A DNA stretch of 11,218 nt from JAAEQG01 sp043803085 (GTDB lineage Bacteria; Planctomycetota; Phycisphaerae; UBA1845). Below the pieces are notes generated by a model that did not search any database, had not been told where the DNA came from, and was given only the letters and a program-made list of their open reading frames with translations. The translations under genes and the position numbers were made by a program. The stretch is taken from contig JAZDKM010000316.1 of the NCBI GenBank assembly GCA_043803085.1, positions 1 to 11,218 on the forward strand, written 5' to 3'. Shown piece after piece: positions 5,941 through 11,218 of this stretch. Position 1 is the stretch's first letter. Every line of letters begins with the position of its first letter.

Positions 5941-8789
5941 AGATCGGAATGATGGCCCTGTACGTTTCGGCGGCGCTGGCCGTTCCGGGCGCCCAAGGTG
6001 GAACCGAGGACCGCCGCCTGGATCCCACGGAGTTCCGCAAGGGCCTCAAGGAACGCGGGCTCACCGAACTCCTCGAACTCTACCTGAACGAAGTACCCCC
6101 CGCCGACCCGATCGAGGCCCTGTTGCTGGAGCGGGATATCCGCCTGGCGCAGTCCGCCGACCCGACCCGGCCGCGCGCCGAGCGCTACCAGGCGCTGATC
6201 GAAGCGAACCACCTGCTCGAACGCCTCCTCGCCGAGCATCCCGCCGACCTGCGCGTCTTTGAGTGGCGGGTGCAACTCGGCCGATCGCTCCTGTACCAGG
6301 AAGCCGAACCGTTCTACAGCAGCATCCTCTATCGCGGCGGCACGACCGAAGATCGCCGCCAACTGGCCGCGGTCATGGAGCGCGCGCAGCAATTGTTCGG
6401 ACGCCTCCGCCTGGACCTCGCCCGCGAGCAGGACCGCCTCGACCGCATTTCGCCGCGCGAGTATGAGGAACTGGAACGCTCCGGCTACCTCGAACGCCTC
6501 GAGGGGATCGGGCCCCAGGCCGACTACCTGGACCGCTGGGTCCGGTTCTACCGGGCCCTGGCCCGTGAGCCCGATGATCCGGTCCGCAACTCGGAACTCG
6601 GGGCCGTGCTGGACGACCTCAAGAACCGCTCGGGACTGCTCGACACCCCCCACGGTATCACCCACGTGCAGGCCCAGTCGCAGTTGCTGGCGGGCATGGC
6701 CGCGCGCCAGTTGGGCGATCATGGCGCCGCCGTGGGATACCTCGAGGCGGCCGCAAACACCGTCCGGCGGATCGGCGACGCACAGGAGAAACAGGACTCA
6801 AGCTGGGTGATGGTTCTGGCCCTGCTCGAAACCGTGCGGGCGGACCGTGATGGCGGCCGGTTCGAACGCGCCTTGCAGACCCTTCGCGAGTTCGAGACGC
6901 AGCTTGAGGCCGCGCCTTCCGATGCGCTCGGCCTTCGCCTCGTGCTCGCTTTGGCCGAGAGCAGCGTGCGTCAGGAGCAGGCCCGGCGGGCCCGCGCCGC
7001 CGGGGATAAGCAGGCCGCGGCCACGTTCGAGAACATGCGCTTTGAGCCCCTCACGAAGTTCGCTCGGCAGGGCACCTCCTCGCGCGACCAGGTTTATGCC
7101 ACCTTGTACGAAACGCTGGACCCCGCTGCCCGGCCGACCGACCTCCATCCCTTCGAGGGCTGCGCCTTGCTGGCCGGACTCTTGAACCGCGCCGCCGCTC
7201 TGGCTGAAGAGAGCGCCGCCGCCCGGGCGGCCGGCGAGCTCGCACTGTCCTCCAGGATCGAGGACCTGGAATCCCGGCGGATCGCCGTCCTGGATCGTGC
7301 CGTCGAAGTGGCACAGTTCTTCTACGTTTCCGCCGCGCGCGTCCCCCCCGACCTGGTGCCCGAGATCATCTACAATCTCGGTGTGGCCCAGTTGCAGCGC
7401 GGCCGGCGGCTGGAGGCGGCCCGCGCCTTCCTCACCGTGGCCCGCGAACACCGGCATTTTCCCCAGGCCCAACTCGCCGCCACGGCCGCCGTACAGGTGG
7501 CCTGGGAGTTGGCGGAAGACCCCTCGCTGCGGGACCGGTCGGACCTCCGGACCCTGTGCCTCGAGGCGCTCCAGGTCCTGACCGAAAATTTCCCCCACAC
7601 CGACGACGCGCGCTACTGGCAGTTTTTCCTCGCGCAAGTGCTCCACGACTTGGGCCGCTACGATGAAGCAGTGGAAGCTTTCTCCCGGGTCGATCCGGCC
7701 CACGAGTACTATGTTCACGCCGAGTTTCTGCGCACCCGCTCCCTGGCCGCAGCGTTACGCGGCCTCACCGCCGAGGCCCCGGCGGACGCCACGGAACTGC
7801 TCCGCCGGGTCGCGGCTGTGGTCGACGCGGCCGACGCGTTCCTCCGGCTGGCTGACGCCGCCCGCGCCAAGGGGTTCGACGAGACGCTTCTCCAGGGTTT
7901 CCTGGCCGAGGCGGAGTTGTTCGCCGCCGAAGCCCTCCTTGATCTGGGCAAGGAGCAGTCCCCCAAGGCCCTCGCCCGCTTGGAAGGTTTCGAGCAGCGC
8001 TATCCCCAACAGAGCCGGCTCCTGGGGCGGGTGCTCCGCGTACGGATCATTACCTACGAGCACCTCGGCCGCCTGGAAGACGCAGAGCAGACGTTGCCCG
8101 AATACATCGGGAGCGACCCGGAAAATGCCGGGGCCACGCTCCAAGCCCTGTTCGAGTCGATCCGCGAAGACGTGGACCGGCTCCGGCGCCGCGGCCGCGA
8201 TGCTGAGGCAGACCGGAAGGCCGCTTCGGCATTGCTCTTGGCGCGGCAAATCCATGCGTGGGCGTCGGCCGATCCGTCGCGCGCGCGCCCTGAGCAGAAG
8301 CACGCCCTTCATTCGCAGTTGGCCCAGGCCTTGCTCCAGGCGAAGCAGTACCCGGAGGCGGAACGGGCCTTCGCCGCGTACTTGGCCGCCGACCTGCAAC
8401 GCAGGCCCGACGGTGCGCACGGCGATATCCGGGCCGTCTATGGGCATGCTGAGTCGCTCTACCAACTGAGGCAATACGAACCGGCCCTGCCGTTATTCCA
8501 CCGGGTCGGCGAGACCTTGCCGGCCGGTGACCCGTTATGGTTTGAGGCCCTGCTGCGCGATCTCCAGTGCCGGACGGAGTTGGGCCACCCGCCCGAGGGC
8601 ATTATTCAGGTCATTCGTCAGCAGAAGTTCCTGCACGACGACCTCGGCGGCCCGGAACTCCGTCGCCGATTCGAAGACCTCCTGCACCGCAACGAGAAAC
8701 GGATGGAGAAGGCTGGTGCCGATCTCCAGCCCGCCCTTGGCCCCCGTCGCCAAGAGCAGGGCGTGAATGAACGCTTAGAGGGTGTCTGA
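5937..8789 (+). CDS. Large exported TPR protein of the ExbBD operon
   Basis: A 950-residue, almost wholly alpha-helical protein. It starts with a signal peptide (MKIGMMALYVSAALAVPGAQG) and has no later membrane segment, so it is expected in the periplasm or outside the inner membrane. TPR motifs are clearest at about residues 477-505 (NLGVAQLQRGRRLEAARAFL), 560-585 (FLAQVLHDLGRYDEAVEAFS), 790-816 (LAQALLQAKQYPEAERAFAAYL) and 828-857 (YGHAESLYQLRQYEPALPLF). Many further helix pairs are degenerate. Such solenoids bind other proteins. The ATG overlaps the exbD2 stop by 4 nt. The 3' end is odd: 26 bp near residues 917-926 recur, in the same frame, 276 bp downstream beyond the stop codon, so the present C-terminus may not be the original. 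No enzyme motif was seen. Confidence 0.85.
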   Translation: MKIGMMALYVSAALAVPGAQGGTEDRRLDPTEFRKGLKERGLTELLELYLNEVPPADPIEALLLERDIRLAQSADPTRPRAERYQALIEANHLLERLLAEHPADLRVFEWRVQLGRSLLYQEAEPFYSSILYRGGTTEDRRQLAAVMERAQQLFGRLRLDLAREQDRLDRISPREYEELERSGYLERLEGIGPQADYLDRWVRFYRALAREPDDPVRNSELGAVLDDLKNRSGLLDTPHGITHVQAQSQLLAGMAARQLGDHGAAVGYLEAAANTVRRIGDAQEKQDSSWVMVLALLETVRADRDGGRFERALQTLREFETQLEAAPSDALGLRLVLALAESSVRQEQARRARAAGDKQAAATFENMRFEPLTKFARQGTSSRDQVYATLYETLDPAARPTDLHPFEGCALLAGLLNRAAALAEESAAARAAGELALSSRIEDLESRRIAVLDRAVEVAQFFYVSAARVPPDLVPEIIYNLGVAQLQRGRRLEAARAFLTVAREHRHFPQAQLAATAAVQVAWELAEDPSLRDRSDLRTLCLEALQVLTENFPHTDDARYWQFFLAQVLHDLGRYDEAVEAFSRVDPAHEYYVHAEFLRTRSLAAALRGLTAEAPADATELLRRVAAVVDAADAFLRLADAARAKGFDETLLQGFLAEAELFAAEALLDLGKEQSPKALARLEGFEQRYPQQSRLLGRVLRVRIITYEHLGRLEDAEQTLPEYIGSDPENAGATLQALFESIREDVDRLRRRGRDAEADRKAASALLLARQIHAWASADPSRARPEQKHALHSQLAQALLQAKQYPEAERAFAAYLAADLQRRPDGAHGDIRAVYGHAESLYQLRQYEPALPLFHRVGETLPAGDPLWFEALLRDLQCRTELGHPPEGIIQVIRQQKFLHDDLGGPELRRRFEDLLHRNEKRMEKAGADLQPALGPRRQEQGVNERLEGV
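8687..8712 (+). repeat. 26-bp direct repeat, copy 1 (inside TPR gene)
   Basis: It is identical to 8963-8988 over 26 bp; the core is AACGAGAAACGGATGGAGAA. It encodes R-N-E-K-R-M-E-K near the end of the TPR protein. Confidence 0.9.
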
Positions 8790-8803
8790 GAAGGTGTGTA
8801 GCG

Positions 8804-8961
8804 CAGGGTGGCATGGAAGGTGCTCAGGGCGGGGTGGCATGGGTCCGTTGCGGGCCGAGCCCACGGCGAGGCCCGTAACGGACCCGTGCATGAGGTCCGG
8901 AAGGTCGTGGCGCACGGGTCTGGCTCGCCTCGTTCCGAGGCGGACCAGACCCATGCCACCC
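8804..8961. repeat. Composite palindromic element between convergent genes
   Basis: A perfect 14-bp inverted repeat GGGTGGCATGGGTC (8832-8845) / GACCCATGCCACCC (8948-8961) encloses further stems. GGGTCCGTTGCGGGC (8841-8855) pairs with 8871-8885 with one mismatch. CCCGTGC (8883-8889) pairs with GCACGGG (8912-8918). GGGTCTGG (8916-8923) pairs with CCAGACCC (8945-8952), with CGCCTCG/CGAGGCG around a TTC loop inside. An extra partial copy, GGGTGGCATGG, stands at 8806-8816. It lies between the TPR stop (8789) and the Mrp stop (9056) and could also end transcription from either side. It resembles a small non-coding dispersed (REP/MITE-like) element; no transposase is present. Confidence 0.75.
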
Positions 8962-8962
8962 G

Positions 8963-8988
8963 CCGCAACGAGAAACGGATGGAGAAGG
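8963..8988 (+). repeat. 26-bp direct repeat, copy 2 (intergenic)
   Basis: An exact copy of 8687-8712, starting one base after the palindromic element ends. The 276-bp offset is a multiple of three, so it lies in the TPR gene's frame, but beyond its stop codon. Confidence 0.9.
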
Positions 8989-9001
8989 AAAAAGTCGGAG
9001 G

Positions 9002-9028
9002 CCGCTCCCTCACGGTCGCGGTTCGGAT
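9002..9028 (-). repeat. Dispersed 27-bp repeat, copy A
   Basis: On the minus strand it reads ATCCGAACCGCGACCGTGAG and then ends in GGAGCGG. It is identical over 26 bp to copy D (10098-10123) and differs at three positions from copies B and C on the plus strand. It lies about 30 bp beyond the Mrp stop codon. Copies A and D, both on the minus strand, share the extra flank CTT. Confidence 0.85.
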
Positions 9029-9055
9029 AAGTTGCGCTCCGTGTAAGGCACTACA

Positions 9056-9931
9056 CTATTCAATCGACACCGTCGGTAACCGGCCGGCCGCTGGGCTCTT
9101 GGCTTGCACCTGTTCGACGACGTTGCGGACCACCGTTTCGAGGGCCTCGCGCACGCGCGGCTCGGTCTTGGTGAAGAGCTTCTCGGGGGCGCCATCGTCG
9201 CCGAAGACGCGCACGTTGACGTTCAGCGGGATTTCACCGAGGAACGGTACCCCCAGTTGCTTGGCCGCCGTCGCCGCCCCGCCGTGGTCGAAGATTTCAT
9301 CGCGGTGCCCGCACTTGGGGCACAGGTAGTAGCTCATGTTCTCGATGATCCCCAGTGAGGGCACCTGGAGCGCCTCATACATCTTCAAGGCCCGCACCGC
9401 GTCCATCAGGGCCACGTCCTGCGGCGTGCAGACGATCACCGAACCGGTCAGGGGGATCGATTGCGAGAGCGTCAACGGCACGTCGCCCGTACCCGGCGGC
9501 AGGTCCACGATCAGGTAGTCCAACTCGCCCCAGTCCACCTGCCCAAGAAACTGGGTGACCACGCCGTGCACCATGGGCCCACGCCAGACCACGGGCTGAT
9601 CGGGGTCGATGATGAATCCAATGCTGATGAGCTTGACGCCGGCCGCCTCGATGGGGATGAGCTTGTCTTCCGCGACCTCCGGCCTCCGGCCAAGGACGCC
9701 CATCATGGTCGGGATGGAAGGCCCGTAGACGTCGGCGTCCAGCAGCCCGACCCTGGCCCCTTGCCGTCGCAGCCCCACCGCGAGCAGGACCGCCACTGTG
9801 CTCTTGCCGACTCCACCTTTGCCGGCCCCGACGGCGATGGCGTGCTTGACGCCGGGGAGTTCGACCCCGGAACCGTGAGCGGCCGGCTTGCGGGCCGGTT
9901 CCTGACCGATTACGGGAAGTTCCACGTGCAC
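9056..9931 (-). CDS. mrp: Mrp/NBP35-family iron-sulfur carrier ATPase, lacking the MIP18 domain
   Basis: A 291-residue P-loop ATPase of the Mrp/ApbC/NBP35 group, cytoplasmic proteins that carry and deliver iron-sulfur clusters. Visible motifs are the deviant Walker A GKGGVGKST (37-45), DADVYGPSIP (65-74), the switch II VDLPPGTGD (142-150), the CTPQDVALMD segment (168-177), and ENMSYYLCPKCGH with the C-x-x-C cluster ligands Cys204 and Cys207. Most bacterial Mrp proteins have about 360 residues, with an N-terminal MIP18/DUF59 domain. Here only the linker (VELPVIGQEPARKPA) precedes the ATPase. Upstream the frame meets a stop at 9973 within repeat sequence, so the gene may be 5'-truncated. The GTG at 9931 is used here; GTG 9925, with GGAG 8 nt upstream, is equally plausible. 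It converges on the TPR gene. Confidence 0.92.
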   Translation of the reverse strand: MHVELPVIGQEPARKPAAHGSGVELPGVKHAIAVGAGKGGVGKSTVAVLLAVGLRRQGARVGLLDADVYGPSIPTMMGVLGRRPEVAEDKLIPIEAAGVKLISIGFIIDPDQPVVWRGPMVHGVVTQFLGQVDWGELDYLIVDLPPGTGDVPLTLSQSIPLTGSVIVCTPQDVALMDAVRALKMYEALQVPSLGIIENMSYYLCPKCGHRDEIFDHGGAATAAKQLGVPFLGEIPLNVNVRVFGDDGAPEKLFTKTEPRVREALETVVRNVVEQVQAKSPAAGRLPTVSIE

Positions 9932-9950
9932 AACTCCACGCTGCTGGTAG

Positions 9951-9967
9951 GGCGGGCCATGCCCGCC
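9951..9967. repeat. GGCGGGC-CAT-GCCCGCC hairpin
   Basis: A perfect 7-bp stem with a 3-nt loop, immediately upstream of the Mrp start. It lies at the boundary where Mrp-like coding sequence gives way to repeats. It is probably a dispersed palindrome; it could also form a stem in any leader RNA of the Mrp gene. Confidence 0.7.
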
Positions 9968-9976
9968 AAGCTAGTG

Positions 9977-10081
9977 TTCGTAATCCGAACCGCGCCCGTC
10001 AGCCCTTGACACGAAGCGTCAAGGGTCAGGAAGCGGCCCTGCTTCGTGATCCGAACCGCGCCCGTCAGGAAGCGGCCGTGC
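9977..10081 (+). repeat. Two tandem 39-bp repeat units (copies B and C), first one interrupted
   Basis: Both units run from TTCGTRATCCGAACCGCGCC through CGTCAGGAAGCGGCCSTGC. Copy C is 10043-10081. Copy B is 9977-10042 and is 27 bp longer because extra sequence splits it after CCGTCAG. With the insertion removed the two units differ at only two positions. They lie directly upstream of the Mrp gene and oppose the minus-strand copies A and D. Confidence 0.85.
10003..10025. mobile_element. 23-bp hairpin inserted in repeat copy B, flanked by TCAG
   Basis: CCCTTGAC (10003-10010) and GTCAAGGG (10018-10025) form a perfect 8-bp stem around ACGAAGC. TCAG stands on both sides (9999-10002 and 10026-10029) but only once in the uninterrupted copy C. 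This is the pattern of a small insertion with a 4-bp target duplication. No coding capacity exists in 23 bp, so movement in trans is inferred. Confidence 0.55.
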
Positions 10082-10097
10082 TGAGTTGAACACTGTT

Positions 10098-10123
10098 CGC
10101 TCCCTCACGGTCGCGGTTCGGAT
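10098..10123 (-). repeat. Dispersed repeat, copy D
   Basis: A minus-strand copy matching copy A over 26 bp. With copy C (10049-10074) it forms an imperfect 26-bp stem with three mismatches. The intervening loop contains the palindrome GAACA-C-TGTTC (10088-10098), which touches its edge. Confidence 0.85.
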
Positions 10124-10247
10124 AAGATGCGATCAGCATGACCAACCACACTAGTCACGTCGGCGACGGCGGGATGATGGGCGATGCCCACCTACAAAAC
10201 TCCCGGCCGTCGAGCCATCTATATAATACCATGCTGCTACGATCCAG
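10124..10247. other. Intergenic stretch without a gene
   Basis: No supported coding sequence. It contains a short perfect hairpin, TGGGC-GAT-GCCCA (10178-10190), and an AT-rich patch, CTATATAATACC, near 10219. It may be the outer part of the dispersed repeat family that includes copy D. Confidence 0.4.
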
Positions 10248-10592
10248 CTACGGCTTCACGCCTTCCACGCTGACGGTGATGCGCACCTCGTCGCCGAGGC
10301 CGCCAGGCATTGTGGTCATGCCGAACGCGCTGCGCTGGATGGTGAACGTCGTCTCGAACCCTGCCCGGGATTCGCCGCGCATGCCCGGACCGGGCCGGCC
10401 GCGGTCTCTCCCCCGTTTCTGCCCGAGACGGCGGCTTTGCCCAGATTGCCCAGTTTGTGTAAGTTTGGCTTTGTTTGGAAATTTTACGTGCGCGTTGGTC
10501 GGCAGTTCCAGGCATGAACCGCCGACACGGCTTCGAAAACGGCGGTCGGGGTGTTGAGTGTGGCGCACGCGAGGCTCGGACCGGGCACGCAT
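10248..10592 (-). pseudogene. YceI-family C-terminal remnant fused to an unrelated leader
   Basis: The last 41 or so codons of this minus-strand frame (10248-10380) read GFETTFTIQRSAFGMT, then GLGDEVRITVSVEGVKP. This matches the closing strands of YceI-like lipid- or isoprenoid-binding beta-barrel proteins (pattern FxxTxxIxRSDFGMT...DEVxIxIxVEG). A full YceI protein has about 180-190 residues. Here the N-terminal two thirds are missing and the preceding 70 residues are Arg/Pro/Gln-rich with no recognisable fold. A good AAGGAGG lies 5 nt before the ATG at 10592, so the 114-residue hybrid could be translated. I interpret it as a broken gene; a short working protein is unlikely because the barrel would be incomplete. 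Confidence 0.5.
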
Positions 10593-10597
10593 CTTTA

Positions 10598-10604
10598 CCT
10601 CCTT
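10598..10604 (-). promoter_or_regulatory. Strong ribosome binding site before the YceI hybrid frame
   Basis: AAGGAGG on the minus strand is separated by 5 nt from the ATG at 10592-10590. It is the best Shine-Dalgarno match seen in the window, oddly placed before an apparently broken gene. Confidence 0.45.
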
Positions 10605-10875
10605 TGCACCCGTCGATGTCCGTCAAGGCGGGCCCCGGCGGGCGCGCGGGATCCCTGCACCTATTACTTGGCGCGTGATCGGGCCGAATGGCGCCGGAAG
10701 CGCGCGCCACTGACAGCGGGCGTGCTGCGCCTGACGCTTCGGGTCGCCGATGACTTCCAGCATGTCATGCAGGAGACGAGAAGGGCTTTTCGTTTCAGCA
10801 CGGGGGGACTATGGTCCGGGTGGCGAGGACGCCCACGCCCTGCTCAGCTTGACGGGCCGATTGGCCGAACCCGCT
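10605..10875. other. Gene-free stretch between YceI remnant and PIN gene
   Basis: Long open frames exist on the plus strand, but none shows a recognisable protein pattern; they look like GC-rich chance frames. TGACGCTTCG at 10732-10741 is the reverse complement of 10 bp within the 23-bp hairpin at 10003-10025, so this may be another repeat scrap. A minus-strand stretch near 10750-10790 (HDMLEVIGDPKRQA) looks weakly protein-like but cannot be assigned. Confidence 0.35.
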
Positions 10876-11218
10876 CTATGGAAGGCAGGTCAAGCCCAGA
10901 CTTCGAAAGTGACCATCCCGCGAGACAATACGACTCTGTTCGAGGCCGACGACGATCAAGTACGAGATCACGTCGGTCAGGTCGCAGCCGACAGCTCTCT
11001 TCAGTTCGAATTCCGCCCGGGCCGCACCGAACACTTTTTCAGGTACGTAAAGGACCGATACGTCGCGTTCTGCTAGCCAGCGACGAAGGAAGTGAACAGC
11101 CAACTCGCACCCCTGCTGGCCAGCCGGCCCGATGAACTGGTTGGGTTTCGACTTGACAAGCCGGCGAACAGTTTCCGCGAGCACGAAAGAGGACGTAACG
11201 AGCCGTCCTCCCACGACA
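10876..11218 (-). CDS. PIN-domain (VapC-like) nuclease, C-terminal part, runs off right edge
   Basis: The frame is open to the right edge of the window, so the start is missing; the GTG at 11214 is probably internal. Visible parts fit a PIN-domain ribonuclease. LVTSSFVLAETVRRL carries the conserved second acidic residue (Glu). Helices and the strand VSVLYVP follow. CDLTDVISYLIVVG carries the conserved Asp after Thr, and IVSRDGHF corresponds to the usual xDxHF ending. The first catalytic Asp (near the N-terminus, DTS/DAN-type) lies outside the window. PIN proteins of this size are mostly VapC toxins that cut RNA; the antitoxin gene would normally lie just upstream, here beyond the edge. No antitoxin gene is seen downstream. 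The fold call is good, the toxin role an inference. Confidence 0.75.
   Translation of the reverse strand, partial: VVGGRLVTSSFVLAETVRRLVKSKPNQFIGPAGQQGCELAVHFLRRWLAERDVSVLYVPEKVFGAARAEFELKRAVGCDLTDVISYLIVVGLEQSRIVSRDGHFRSLGLTCLP

Noticed and set aside
8782..9030. Small plus-strand frame across the palindromic element
   Set aside because: It is a translation of inverted-repeat DNA with no protein pattern of its own.
10003..10025. Rho-independent terminator
   Set aside because: The stem is good but no T-run follows on either strand; the flanking TCAG pair fits an insertion better.
9977..10123. CRISPR-like array
   Set aside because: Only two direct units are adjacent with no unique spacers, the other copies are inverted, and no cas gene is present.
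10138..10557. Plus-strand frame opposite the YceI remnant
   Set aside because: Low-complexity Arg/Pro-rich translation; the minus-strand frame carries the recognisable protein signal.
10551..11135. Long plus-strand frame at the right end
   Set aside because: It overlaps the PIN gene on the other strand and has an Arg/Ser-rich composition typical of shadow frames in GC-rich DNA.

Overview
The window is GC-rich and most likely comes from a member of the Planctomycetota or a close relative. This is inferred from gene types: an ExbB-type channel with its own signal peptide beside two ExbD genes, a membrane-anchored von Willebrand factor A (vWA) protein with a glycine-rich linker, large TPR proteins, a dockerin-like scrap, and many palindromic dispersed repeats between genes. 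No rRNA, tRNA or CRISPR array was seen.

Left part (1-1733): the 3' part of an NHL/six-bladed beta-propeller gene enters from the left edge. It is followed by an antisense dockerin-like remnant and a small alpha/beta hydrolase gene.

Centre (1776-8789): a six-gene operon on the plus strand sits behind a near-consensus sigma70-type promoter. It encodes a membrane-anchored vWA protein, an exported helical-repeat (TPR-like) protein, an ExbB/TolQ-type proton channel, two different ExbD/TolR-type proteins and a 950-residue exported TPR protein. The vWA protein's only membrane helix carries the SxxxH spacing of TonB/TolA helices. The simplest reading is a proton-motive-force motor that moves a vWA domain instead of a TonB C-terminal domain, with TPR proteins as periplasmic partners. 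This is the most interesting system in the window. A block of 7-bp and then 8-bp tandem repeats lies exactly at the junction of the first two genes and blurs the start of the second.

Right part (8790-11218): a repeat-rich, rearranged segment. A composite palindromic element and a 26-bp direct duplication separate the operon from a convergent Mrp/NBP35-type ATPase gene. The ATPase lacks the usual N-terminal MIP18 (DUF59) domain and starts exactly where a second repeat cluster begins. That cluster holds a 39-bp tandem repeat, one unit of which is split by a 23-bp hairpin flanked by a 4-bp duplication. Beyond it lie the C-terminal remnant of a YceI-family gene, a stretch with no recognisable gene, and the C-terminal part of a PIN-domain (VapC-like) protein that runs off the right edge.
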